Positions 38,081-51,531 of a stretch of DNA of 64,000 nucleotides are shown in pieces. This DNA comes from Liolophura sinensis (taxonomy: Eukaryota > Mollusca > Polyplacophora > Chitonida > Chitonidae). Each line of letters begins with the position of its first letter. Within the stretch, counting starts at the first letter, position 1. The position numbers and the translations under genes were made by a program. The stretch is taken from contig NW_027018106.1 of NCBI RefSeq assembly GCF_032854445.1, positions 1 through 64,000 on the forward strand. The letters are read 5' to 3'. Below the pieces are notes generated by a model that was not told the origin of the DNA, did not search any database, and was given only the letters and a program-made list of their open reading frames with translations.

Positions 38081-38352
38081 GAAAAATTGCAAATTTCCCT
38101 GGTTTCCATGGAGTAAGAGCTGTTGCTGGGCACGTGATTATGACATCAATGATCATTCAATTGTCACTACAGCCAAAAGTATTGGTCGGAGAGCAACGCG
38201 GTTTGCACCATTCGATTTCTCCTCACAAAATACGTCGGATTAGCCTCTTACCAGCAGCACTGGAACAGTTTGTCCACTTTTGCATTTTTGCCTGGTCTTT
38301 TTGTTAATTGAAATCGGCTACACTGTACTCTGTACAATCGCGACTGGTCATT

Positions 38353-41300
38353 ACTATATTCAACTTTTGACTATAAGTTATGTGCCCTTCGGTAGCCCAG
38401 AAGACCTGAAATCTTTGGGCTAAGCCCATTTAACTCACCCAGCAATTGCCTTACTTCTAAGTGCAAGAAAATCTCAATGTCTTTATCTACGTGTAGAAAA
38501 ACCAGACCATTTGTACATGAAAAACACAAGGTACTTGATACAGTCTGCTGTAAAAAGTACAACTGAACACTAACCCACTTCAGTAAGGTGCCAAAAGATG
38601 CGGAATTGAGCCAGGCATCGGCAGCTGTTAAAAAATTGCAAATTTCCCTGGTTTCCATGGAGTAAGAGCTGTTGCTGGGCACGTGATTATGACATAAATG
38701 ATCATTCAATTGTCACTACAGCCAAAAGTATTGGTCGGAGAGCAACGCGGTTTGCACCATTCGATTTCTCCTCACAAAATACGTCGGATTAGCCTCTTAC
38801 CAGCAGCACTGGAACAGTTTGTCCACTTTTGCATTTTTGCCTGGTCTTTTTGTTAATTGAAATCGGCTACACTGTACTCTGTACAATCGCGACTGGTCAT
38901 TACTATATTCAACTTTTGACTATAAGTTATGTGCCCTTCGGTAGCCCAGAAGACCTGAAATCTTTGGGCTAAGCCCATTTAACTCACCCAGCAATTGCCT
39001 TACTTCTAAGTGCAAGAAAATCTCAATGTCTTTATCTACGTGTAGAAAAACCACACCATTTGTACGTGAAAAACACAAGGTACTTGATACAGTCTGCTGT
39101 AAAAAGTACAACTGAACACTAACCCACTTCAGTAAGGTGCCAAAAGATGCGGAATTGAGCCAGGCATCGGCAGCTGTTGAAAAATTGCAAATTTCCCTGG
39201 TTTCCATGGAGTAAGAGCTGTTGCTGGGCACGTGATTATGACATAAATGATCATTCAATTGTCACTACAGGCAAAAGTATTGGTCGGAGAGCAACGCGGT
39301 TTGCACCATTCGATTTGTCGTCACAAAATACGTCGGATTAGTCTCTTACCAGCAGCACTGGACCAGTTTGTCCACTTTTGCATTTTTGCCTGGTCTTTTT
39401 GTTAATTGAAACCGGCTACACTGCACTCTGTACAATCGCGACTGGTCATTACTATATTCAACTTTTGACTATAAGTTATGTGCCCTTCGGTAGCCCAGAA
39501 GACCTGAAATCTTTGGGCTAAGCCCATTTAACTCACCCAGCAATTGCCTTACTTCTAAGTGCAAGACAATCTCAATGTCTTTATCTACGTGTAGAAAAAC
39601 CACACCATTTGTACGTGAAAAACACAAGGTACTTGATACAGTCTGCTGTAAAAAGTACAACTGAACACTAACCCACTTTAGTAAGGTGCCAAAAGATTTG
39701 GAATTGAGCCAGGCATCGGCAGCTGTTGAAAAATTGCAAATTTCCCTGGTTTCCATGGAGTAAGAGCCGTTGCTGGGCACGTGATTATGACATAAATGAT
39801 CATTCAATTGTCACTACAGCCAAAAGTATTGGTCGGAGAGCAACGCGGTTTGCACCATTCGATTTCTCGTCACAAAATACGTCGGATTAGCCTCTTACCA
39901 GCAGCACTGGAACAGTTTTTCCACTTTTGCATTTTTGCTTTGTCTTTTTGTTAATTGAAATCGGCTAAACTGTACTCTGTACAATCGCGACTGGTCATTA
40001 CTATATTCAACTTTTGACTATAAGTTATGTGCCCTTCGGTAGCCCAGAAGACGTCAAATCTTTCGGCTAAGCCCATTTAACTCACCCAGCAATTGTCTCA
40101 CTTCTAAGTCCGAGACAATCTCAATGTCTTTATCTACGTGTAGAAAAACCACACCATTTGTACGTGAAAAACACAAGGTACTTGATACAGTCTGCTGTAA
40201 AAAGTACAACTGAACACTGACCCACTTCAGTAAGGTGCCAAAAGATGCGGAATTGAGCCAGGCATCGGCAGCTGTTGAAAAATTGCAAATTTCCCTGGTT
40301 TCCATGGAGTAAGAGCCGTTGCTGGGCACGTGATTATGACATCAATGATCATTCAATTGTCGCTACAGCCAAAAGTATTGGTCGGAGAGCAACGCGGATT
40401 GCACCATTCGATTTCTCGTCACAAAATACGTCGGATTAGCTTCTTACCAGCAGCACTGGAACAGTTTGTCCACTTTTGCATTTTTGCCTGGTCTTTTTGT
40501 TAATTGAAATCGGCTACACTGTACTCTGTACAATCGCGACTGGTCATTACTATATTCAACTTTTGACTATAAGTTATGTGCCCTTCGGTAGCCCAGAAGA
40601 CCTGAAATCTTTGGGCTAAGCCCATTTAACTCACCCAGCAATTGCCTTACTTCTAAGTGCAAGAAAATCTCAATGTCTTTATCTACGTGTAGAAAAACCA
40701 CACCATTTGTACGTGAAAAACACAAGGTACTTGATACAGTCTGCTGTAAAAAGTACAACTGAACACTGACCCACTTCAGTAAGGTGCCAAAAGATGCGGA
40801 ATTGAGCCAGGCATTGGCAGCTGTTGAAAAATTGCAAATTTCCCTGGTTTCCATGGAGTAAGAGCTGTTGCTGGGCACGTGATTATGACATAAATGATCA
40901 TTCAATTGTCACTACAGCCAAAAGTATTGGTCGGAGAGCAACGCGGTTTGCACCATTCGATTTCTCGTCACAAAATACGTCGGATTAGCCTCTTACCAGC
41001 AGCACTGGAACAGTTTGTCCACTTTTGCATTTTTCCCTGGTCTTTTTGTTAATTGAAATCGGCTACACTGTACTCTGTACAATCGCGACTGGTCATTACT
41101 ATATTCAACTTTTGACTATAAGTTATGTGCCCTTCGGTAGCCCAGAAGACCTGAAATCTTTGGGCTAAGCCCATTTAACTCACCCAGCAATTGCCTCACT
41201 TCTAAGTGCAAGACAATCTCAATGTCTTTATCTACGTGTAGAAAAACCACACCATTTGTACGTGAAAAACACAAGGTACTTGATACAGTCTGCTGTAAAA

Positions 41301-42195
41301 AGTACAACTGAACACTAACCCACTTCAGTAAGGTGCCAAAAGATGCGGAATTGAGCCAGGCATCGGCAGCTGTTGAAAAATTGCAAATTTCCCTGGTTTC
41401 CATGGAGTAAGAGCTGTTGCTGGGCACGTGATTATGACATAAATGATCATTCAATTGTCACTACAGGCAAAAGTATTGGTCGGAGAGCAACGCGGTTTGC
41501 ACCATTCGATTTGTCGTCACAAAATACGTCGGATTAGTCTCTTACCAGCAGCACTGGAACAGTTTGTCCACTTTTGCATTTTTGCCTGGTCTTTTTGTTA
41601 ATTGAAACCGGCTACACTGCACTCTGTACAATCGCGACTGGTCATTACTATATTCAACTTTTGACTATAAGTTATGTGCCCTTCGGTAGCCCAGAAGACC
41701 TGAAATCTTTGGGCTAAGCCCATTTAACTCACCCAGCAATTGCCTTACTTCTAAGTGCAAGACAATCTCAATGTCTTTATCTACGTGTAGAAAAACCACA
41801 CCATTTGTACGTGAAAAACACAAGGTACTTGATACAGTCTGCTGTAAAAAGTACAACTGAACACTAACCCACTTTAGTAAGGTGCCAAAAGATTTGGAAT
41901 TGAGCCAGGCATCGGCAGCTGTTGAAAAATTGCAAATTTCCCTGGTTTCCATGGAGTAAGAGCCGTTGCTGGGCACGTGATTATGACATAAATGATCATT
42001 CAATTGTCACTACAGCCAAAAGTATTGGTCGGAGAGCAACGCGGTTTGCACCATTCGATTTCTCGTCACAAAATACGTCGGATTAGCCTCTTACCAGCAG
42101 CACGGGAACAGTTTTTCCACTTTTGCATTTTTACCTGGTCTTTTTGTTAATTGAAATCGGCTACACTGTACTCTGTACAATCGCGACTGGTCATT
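38353..42195 (+). repeat. A-free stretch C C C B C C C with a 2196-bp segmental duplication
   Basis: No full type A unit occurs between the A/C chimera at 37804 and the A/C chimera at 42196, the longest A-free gap in the window. Within it, 38902 to about 39920 is repeated at 41098 to about 42116 (offset 2196 bp, four units). Shared rare variants include ggattagtctc (39338, 41534), cactttagtaagg (39676, 41872) and aagatttggaattg (39695, 41892). The unit at 40000 is type B with gtctcacttc and resembles those at 32314 and 45491. Confidence 0.85.
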
Positions 42196-42744
42196 ACTAT
42201 ATTCAACTTTTGACTATAAGTTATGTGCCCTTCGGTAGCCCAGAAGACGTCAAATCTATCGGCTAAGCCCATTCAACTCACCCAGCAATTGCCTTACTTC
42301 TAAGTGCAAGAAAATCTCAATGTCTTTATCTACGTGTAGAAAAACCACACCATTTGTACGTGAAAAACACAAGGTACTTGATACAGTCTGCTGTAAAAAG
42401 TACAACTGACCACAGACCCACATGAATAAGGTGCCAAAAGATGCGGAATTGAGCCAGGCATCGGCAGCTGTTGAAAAATTGCAAATTTCCCTGGTTTCCA
42501 TGGAGTAAGAGCCGTTGCTGGGCACGTGATTATGACATAAATGATCATTCATTTGTCGCTATAGCCAAAAGTATTGGTCGGAGAGCAACGCGGATTGCAC
42601 CATTCGATTTCTCGTCACAAAATACGTCGGATTAGGCTCTTACTAGTAGCACTGGAACAGTTTTTCCACTTTTGCATTTTTGCCTGGTGTTTTTGTTAAT
42701 TGAAATCGGCTACACTGTACTCTGTACAATCGCGACTGGTCATT
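42196..42744 (+). repeat. Chimeric monomer, A start then C, with a rare haplotype
   Basis: It begins gacgtcaaatctatcggctaagcccattcaactc (type A) and by about 42290 reads gccttacttctaagtgcaagaaaatc and gtacgtgaaaaac (type C). It carries ctgaccacagac followed by ccacatgaataagg at 42406-42430, which I find elsewhere only in the unit at 550 (761-785). The right end resembles the unit starting at 33961 (catttgtcgc, taggctcttac, tggtgttttt). The unit therefore combines at least three sources. Confidence 0.85.
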
Positions 42745-45220
42745 ACTATATTCAACTTTTGACTATAAGTTATGTGCCCTTCGGTAGCCCAGAAGACGTC
42801 AAATCTATCGGCTAAGCCCATTCAACTCACCCAGCAATTGTCTTACTTCTAAGTCCAAGACAATCTCAATGTCTTTATCTACGTGTAGAAAAACCACACC
42901 ATTTGTACATAAAAAACACAAGGTACTTGATACAGTCTGCTGTGAAAAGTACAACTAAACACTGACCCACATTTATAAGGTGCCAAAAGATGTGGAATTG
43001 GGCCAGGCATCGGCAGCTGTTAAAAAATTGCAAATATCCCTGGTTTCCATGGAGTAAGAGCCGTTGCTGGGCACGTGATTATGACATCAATGATCATTGA
43101 TCTGTCGCTACAGCCAAAAGTATTGGTCGGAGAGCAATGCGGTTTGCACCATTCGATTTCTCGTCACAAAATACGTCGGATTAGCCTCTTACTAGTAGCA
43201 CTGGAACAGTTTTTCCACTTTTGCATTTTTGCTTCGTCTTTTTGTTAATTGAAATCGGCTAAACTGTACTCTGTACAATCGCGACTGGTCATTACTATAT
43301 TCAACTTTTGACTATAAGTTATGTGCCCTTCGGTAGCCCAGAAGACGTCAAATCTTTGGGCCAAGCCCATTTAACTCACCCAGCAATTGCCTTACTTCTA
43401 AGTGCAAGACAATCTCAATGTCTTTATCTACGTGTAGAAAAACCACACCATTTGTACGTGAAAAACACAAGGTACTTGATACAGTCTGCTGTAAAAAGTA
43501 CAACTGAACACTGACCCACTTCAGTACGGTGCCAAAAGATGCGGAATTGAGCCAGGCATCGGCAGTTGTTGAAAAATTGCAAATTTCCCTGGTTTCCATG
43601 GAGTAAGAGCCGTTGCTGGGCACGTGATTATGACATAAATTATCATTCAATTGTCACTACAGCCAAAAGTATTGGTCGGAGAGCAACGCGGTTTGCACCA
43701 TTCGATTTCTCGTCACAAAATACGTCGGATTAGCCTCTTACCAGCAGCACTGGAACAGTTTTTCCACTTTTGCATTTTTACCTGGTCTTTTTGTTAATTG
43801 AAATCGGCTACACTGTACTCTGTACAATCGCCACTGGTCATTACTATATTCAACTTTTGACTATAAGTTATGTGCCCTTCGGTAGCCCAGAAGACGTCAA
43901 ATCTATCGGCTAAGCCCGTTCAACTCACCCAGCAATTGCCTTACTTCTAAGTCCAAGACAATCTCAATGTCTTTATCTACGTGTAGAAAAACCAGACCAT
44001 TTGTACATAAAAAACACAAGGTACTTGATACAGTCTGCTGTAAAAAGTACAACTAAACACTGTCCCACATTTAAAAGGTGCCAAAAGATGCGGAATTGGG
44101 CCAGGCATCGGCAGCTGTTAAAAAATTGCAAATATCCCTGGTTTCCATGGAGTAAGAGCCGTTGCTGGGCACGTGATTATAACATCAATGATCATTGATC
44201 TGTCGCTACAGCCAAAAGTATTGGTCGGAGAGCAATGCGGTTTGCACCATTCGATTTGTCGTCACAAAATACGTCGGATTAGCCTCTTACTAGTAGCACT
44301 GGAACAGTTTTTCCACTTTTGCATTTTTGCTTCGTCTTTTTGTTAATTGAAATCGGCTAAACTGTACTCTGTACAATCGCGACTGGTCATTACTATATTC
44401 AACTTTTGACTATAAGTTATGTGCCCTTCGGTAGCCCAGAAGACGTCAAATCTTTGGGCCAAGCCCATTTAACTCACCCAGCAATTGCCTTACTTCTAAG
44501 TGCAAGACAATCTCAATGTCTTTATCTACGTGTAGAAAAACCACACCATTTGTACGTGAAAACCAAAAGGTACTTGATACAGTCTGCTGTAAAAAGTACA
44601 ACTGAACACTGACCCACTTCAGTACGGTGCCAAAAGATGCGGAATTGAGCCAGGCATCGGCAGTTGTTGAAAAATTGCAAATTTCCCTGGTTTCCATGGA
44701 GTAAGAGACGTTGCTGGGCACGTGATTATGACATAAATTATCATTCAATTGTCACTACAGCCAAAAGTATTGGTCGGAGAGCAACGCGGTTTGCACCATT
44801 CGATTTCTCGTCACAAAATACGTCGGATTAGCCTCTTACAAGCAGCACTGGAACATTTTTTCCACTTTTGCATTTTTACCTGGTCTTTTTGTTAATTGAA
44901 ATCGGCTACACTGTACTCTGTACAATCGCGACTGGTCATTACTATATTCAACTTTTGACTATAAGTTATGTGCCCTTCGGTAGCCCAGAATACGTCAAAT
45001 CTATCGGCTAAGCCCATTCAACTCACACAGCAATTGTCTTACTTCTAAGTCCAAGACAATCTCAATGTCTTTATCTACGTGTAGAAAAACCAGACCATTT
45101 GTACATAAAAAACACAAGGTACTTGATACAGTTTGCTGTGAAAAGTACAACTAAACACTGACCCACATTTATAAGGTGCCAAATGATGCAGAATTGGGCC
45201 AGGCATCGGCAGCTGTTGAA
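42196..45220 (+). repeat. Segmental copy 2: A/C chimera, A, B, A, B, part of A
   Basis: This is the counterpart of the 34.3-38.1 kb segment. The left part (to about 43000) matches at an offset of 8235 bp and the right part (from about 43100) at 7137 bp, so two monomers present at 34.8-36.0 kb are missing here. I noted about seven or eight differences over roughly 2.1 kb of the 7137-offset part, for example ttacaagcag near 44838 against ttaccagcag near 37699, and cacacagc near 45025 against cacccagc. Confidence 0.87.
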
Positions 45221-48200
45221 AAATTGCAAATATCCCTGGTTTCCATGGAGTAAGAGCCGTTGCTGGGCACGTGATTATGACATCAATGATCATTGATCTG
45301 TCGCTACAGCCAAAAGTATTGGTCGGAGAGCAACGCGGTTTGCACCATTCGATTTCTCGTCACAAAATACGTCGGATTAGCCTCCTACTAGTAGCACTGG
45401 AACAGTTTTTCCCACTTTTGCATTTTTGCTTCGTCTTTTTGTTAATTGAAATCGGCTAAACTGTACTCTGTACAATCGCGACTGGTCATTACTATATTCA
45501 ACTTTTGACTATAAGTTATGTGCCCTTCGGTAGCCCAGAAGACGTCAAATCTTTCGGCTAAGCCCATTTAACTCACCCAGCAGTTGTCTCACTTCTAAGT
45601 CCAAGACAATCTCAATGTCTTTATCTACGTGTAGAAAAACCACACCATTTGTACGTGAAAAACACAAGGTACTTGATACAGTCTGCTGTAAAAAGTACAA
45701 CTGAACACTGACCCACTTCAGTAAGGTGCCAAAAGATGCGGAATTGAGCCAGGCATCGGCAGCTGTTGAAAAATTGCAAATTTCCCTGGTTTCCATGGAG
45801 TAAGAGCCGTTGCTGGGCACGTGATTATGACATCAATAATCATTCAATTGTCGCTACAGCCAAAAGTATTGGTCGGAGAGCAACGCGGATTGCACCATTC
45901 GATTTCTCGTCACAAAATACGTCGGATTAGCCTCTTACCAGCAGCACTGGAACAGTTTGTCCACTTTTGCATTTTTGCCTGGTCTTTTTGTTAATTGAAA
46001 TCGGCTACACTGTACTCTGTACAATCGCGACTGGTCATTACTATATTCAACTTTTGACTATAAGTTATGTGCCCTTCGGTAGCCCAGAAGACCTGAAATC
46101 TTTGGGCTAAGCCCATTTAACTCACCCAGCAATTGCCTTACTTCTAAGTGCAAGAAAATCTCAATGTCTTTATCTACGTGTAGAAAAACCACACCATTTG
46201 TACGTGAAAAACACAAGGTACTTGATACAGTCTGCTGTAAAAAGTACAACTGAACACTGACCCACTTCAGTAAGGTGCCAAAAGATGCGGAATTGAGCCA
46301 GGCATTGGCAGCTGTTGAAAAATTGCAAATTTCCCTGGTTTTCATGGAGTAAGAGCCGTTGCTGGGCACGTGATTATGACATAAATGATTATTCAATTGT
46401 CACTACAGCCAAAAGTATTGGTCGGAGAGCAACGCGGTTTGCACCATTCGATTTCTCGTCACAAAATACGTCGGATTAGCCTCTTACCAGCAGCACTGAA
46501 ACAGTTTGTCCACTTTTGCATTTTTACCTGGTCTTTTTGTTAATTGAAATCGGCTACACTGTACTCTGTACAATCGCGACTGGTCATTACTATATTCAAC
46601 TTTTGACTATAAGTTATGTGCCCTTCGGTAGCCCAGAAGACGTCAAATCTATCGGCTAAGCCCATTCAACTCACCCAGCAATTGTCTTACTTCTAAGTCC
46701 AAGACAATCTCAATGTCTTTATCTACGTGTAGAAAAACCACACCATTTGTACATAAAAAACACAAGGTACTTGATACAGTCTGCTGTGAAAAGTACAACT
46801 AAACACTGACCCACATTTATAAGGTGCCAAAAGATGTGGAATTGGGCCAGGCATCGGCAGCTGTTGAAAAATTGCAAATATCCCTGGTTTCCATGGAGTA
46901 AGAGCCGTTGCTGGGCACGTGATTATGACATCAATGATCATTAATCTGTCGCTACAGCCAAAAGTATTGGTCGGAGAGCAACGCGGTTTGCACCATTCGA
47001 TTTGTCGTCACAAAATACGTCGGATTAGCCTCTTACTAGTAGCACTGGAACAGTTTTTCCACTTTTGCATTTTTGCTTCGTCTTTTTGTTAATTGAAATC
47101 GGCTAAACTGTACTCTGTACAATCGCGACTGGTCATTACTATATTCAACTTTTGACTATAAGTTATGTGCCCTTCGGTAGCCCAGAAGACGTCAAATCTT
47201 TCGGCTAAGCCCATTTAACTCACCCAGCAATTGCCTTACTTCTAAGTCCAAGACAATCTTAATGTCTTTATCTACGTGTAGAAAAACCACACCATTTGTA
47301 CATGAAAAACACAAGGTACTTGATACAGTCTGCTGTAAAAAGTACAACTGAACACTAACCCACTTCAATAAGGTGCCAAAAGATGCGGAATTGAGCCAGG
47401 CATCGGCAGCTGTTGAAAAATTGCAAATTTCCCTGGTTTCCATGGAGTAAGAGCTGTTGCTGGGCACGTCATTATGACATAAATGATCATTCAATTGTCA
47501 CTACAGGCAAAAGTATTGGTCGGAGAGCAACGCGGTTTGCACCATTCGATTTGTCGTCACAAAATACGTCGGATTAGCCTCTTACCAGCAGCACTGGAAC
47601 AGTTTTTCCACTTTTGCATTTTTGCCTGGTCTTTTTGTTATTTGAAACCGGCTACACTGCACTCTGTACAATCGCGACTGGTCATTACTATATTCAACTT
47701 TTGACTATAAGTTATGTGCCCTTCGGTAGCCAAGAAGACCTGAAATCTTTGGGCTAAGCCCATTTAACTCACCCAGCAATTGCCTTACTTCTAAGTGCAA
47801 GACAATCTCAATGTCTTTATCTACGTGTAGAAAAACCACACCATTTGTACGTGAAAAACACAAGGTACTTGATACAGTCTGCTGTAAAAAGTACAACTGA
47901 ACACTGACCCACTTCAGTAAGGTGCCAAAAGATGCGGAATTGAGCCAGGCATCGGCAGCTGTTGAAAAATTGCAAATTTCCCTGGTTTCCATGGAGTAAG
48001 AGCTGTTGCTGGGCACGTGATTATGACATAAATGATCATTCAATTGTCACTACAGCCAAAAGTATTGGTCGGAGAGCAACGCGGTTTGCACCATTCGATT
48101 TCTCGTCGCAAAATACGTCGGATTAGCCTCTTACCAGCAGCACTGGAACAGTTTTTCCACTTTTGCATTTTTACCTGGTCTTTTTGTTAATTGAAATCGG

Positions 48201-51200
48201 CTACACTGTACTCTGTACAATCGCGACTGGTCATTACTATATTCAACTTTTGACTATAAGTTATGTGCCCTTCGGTAGCCCAGAAGACGTCAAATCTATC
48301 GGCTAAGCCCGTTCAACTCACCCAGCAATTGCCTTACTTCTAAGTCCAAGACAATCTCAATGTCTTTATCTACGTGTAGAAAAACCACACCATTTGTACA
48401 TAAAAAACACAAGGTACTTGATACAGTCTGCTGTGAAAAGTACAACTAAACACTGACCCACATTTATAAGGTGCCAAAAGATGTGGAATTGAGCCAGGCA
48501 TCGGCAGCTGTTGAAAAATTGCAAATTTCCCTGGTTTCCATGGAGTAAGAGCCGTTGCTGGGCACGTGATTATGACATCAATGATCATTGATCTGTCGCT
48601 ACAGCCAAAAGTATTGGTCGGAGAGCAACGCGGTTTGCACCATTCGATTTGTCGTCACAAAATACGTCGGATTAGCCTCTTACTAGTAGCACTGTAACAG
48701 TTTTTCCACTTTTGCATTTTTGCTTCGTCTTTTTGTTAATTGAAATCGGCTAAACTGTACTCTGTACAATCGCGACTGGTCATTACTATATTCAACTTTT
48801 GACTATAAGTTATGTGCCCTTCGGTAGCCCAGAAGACGTCAAATCTTTCGGCTAAGCCCATTTAACTCACCCAGCAATTGCCTTACTTCTAAGTCCAAGA
48901 CAATCTTAATGTCTTTATCTACGTGTAGAAAAACCACACCATTTGTACATGAAAAACACAAGGTACTTGATACAGTCTGCTGTAAAAAGTACAACTGAGC
49001 ACTAACCCACTTCAATAAGGTGCCAAAAGATGCGGAATTGAGCCAGGCATCGGCAGCTGTTGAAAAATTGCAAATTTCCCTGGTTTCCATGGAGTAAGAG
49101 CTGTTGCTGGGCACGTGATTATGACATAAATGATCATTTAATTGTCACTACAGGCAAAAGTATTTGTCGGAGAGCAACGCGGTTTGCACCATTCGATTTG
49201 TCGTCACAAAATACGTCGGATTAGCCTCTTACCAGCAGCACTGGAACAGTTTTTTCCACTTTTGCATTTTTGCCTGGTCTTTTTGTTATTTGAAACCGGC
49301 TACACTGCACTCTGTACAATCGCGACTGGTCATTACTATATTCAACTTTTGACTATAAGTTATGTGCCCTTCGGTAGCCAAGAAGACCTGAAATCTTTGG
49401 GCTAAGCCCATTTAACTCACCCAGCAATTGCCTTACTTCTAAGTGCAAGACAATCTCAATGTCTTTATCTACGTGTAGAAAAACCACACCATTTGTACGT
49501 GAAAAACACAAGGTACTTGATACAGTCTGCTGTAAAAAGTACAACTGAACACTGACCCACTTCAGTAAGGTGCCAAAAGATGCGGAATTGAGCCAGGCAT
49601 CGGCAGTTGTTGAAAAATTGCAAATTTCCCTGGTTTCCATGGAGTAAGAGCCGTTGCTGGGCACGTGATTATGACATAAATGATCATTCAATTGTCACTA
49701 CAGCCAAAAGTATTGGTCGGAGAGCAACGCGGTTTGCACCATTCGATTTCTCGTCACAAAATACGTCGGATTAGCCTCTTACCAGCAGCACTGGAACATT
49801 TTTTCCACTTTTGCATTTTTACCTGGTCTTTTTGTTAATTGAAATCGGCTACACTGTACTCTGTACAATCGCGACTGGTCATTACTATATTCAACTTTTG
49901 ACTATAAGTTATGTGCCCTTCGGTAGCCCAGAAGACGTCAAATCTATCGGCTAAACCCATTCAACTCACCCAGCAATTGTCTTACTTCTAAGTCCAAGAC
50001 AATCTCAATGTCTTTATCTACGTGTAGAAAAACCACACCATTTGTACATAAAAAACACAAGGTACTTGATACAGTCTGCTGTGAAAAGTACAACTAAACA
50101 CTGACCCACATTTATAAGGTGCCAAAAGATGCAGAATTGGGCCAGGCATCGGCAGCTGTTGAAAAATTGCAAATATCCCTGGTTTCCATGGAGTAAGAGC
50201 CGTTGCTGGGCACGTGATTATGACATCAATGATCATTGATCTGTCGCTACAGCCAAAAGTATTGGTCGGAGAGCAACGCGGTTTGCACCATTCGATTTCT
50301 CGTCACAAAATACGTCGGATTAGCCTCCTACTAGTAGCACTGGAACAGTTTTTCCACTTTTGCATTTTTGCTTCGTCTTTTTGTTAAATGAAATCGGCTA
50401 AACTGTACTCTGTACAATCGCGACTGGTCATTACTATATTCAACTTTTGACTATAAGTTATGTGCCCTTCGGTAGCCCAGAAGACGTCAAATCTTTGGGC
50501 TAAGCCCATTTAACTCACCCAGCAATTGTCTCACTTCTAAATCCAAGACAATCTCAATGTCTTTATCTACGTGTAGAAAAACCACACCATTTGTACGTGA
50601 AAAACACAAGGTACTTGATACAGTCTGCTGTAAAAAGTACAACTGAACACTGACCCACTTTCAGTAAGGTGCCAAAAGATGCGGAATTGAGCCAGGCATC
50701 GGCAGCTGTTGAAAAATTGCAAATTTCCCTGGTTTCCATGGAGTAAGAGCCGTTGCTGGGCACGTGATTATGACATCAATGATCATTCAATTGTCGCTAC
50801 AGCCAAAAGTATTGGTCGGAGAGCAACGCGGATTGCACCATTCGATTTCTCGTCACAAAATACGTCGGATTAGCCTCTTACCAGCAGCACTGGAACAGTT
50901 TGTCCACTTTTGCATTTTTGCCTGGTCTTTTTGTTAATTGAAATCGGCTACACTGTACTCTGTACAATCGCGACTGGTCATTACTATATTCAACTTTTGA
51001 CTATAAGTTATGTCCCCTTCGGTAGCCCAGAAGACGTCAAATCTTTCGGCTAAGCCCATTCAACTCACCTAGCAATTGTCTTACTTCTAAGTCCAAGACA
51101 ATCTCAATGTCTTTATCTACGTGTAGAAAAACCAGACCATTTGTACATAAAAAACACAAGGTACTTGATACAGTCTGCTGTGAAAAGTACAACTAAACAC

Positions 51201-51531
51201 TGACCCACATTTATAAGGTGCCAAAAGATGTGGAATTGGGCCAGGCATCGGCAGCTGTTGAAAAATTGCAAATATCCCTGGTTTCCATGGAGTAAGAGCC
51301 GTTGCTGGGCACGTGATTATGACATCAATGATCATTGATCTGTCGCTACAGCCAAAAGTATTGGTCGGAGAGCAACGCGGTTTGCACCATTCGATTTGTC
51401 GTCACAAAATACGTCGGATTAGCCTCTTACTAGTAGCACTGGAACAGTTTTTCCACTTTTGCATTTTTGCTTCGTCTTTTTGTTAATTGAAATCGGCTAA
51501 ACTGTACTCTGTACAATCGCGACTGGTCATT

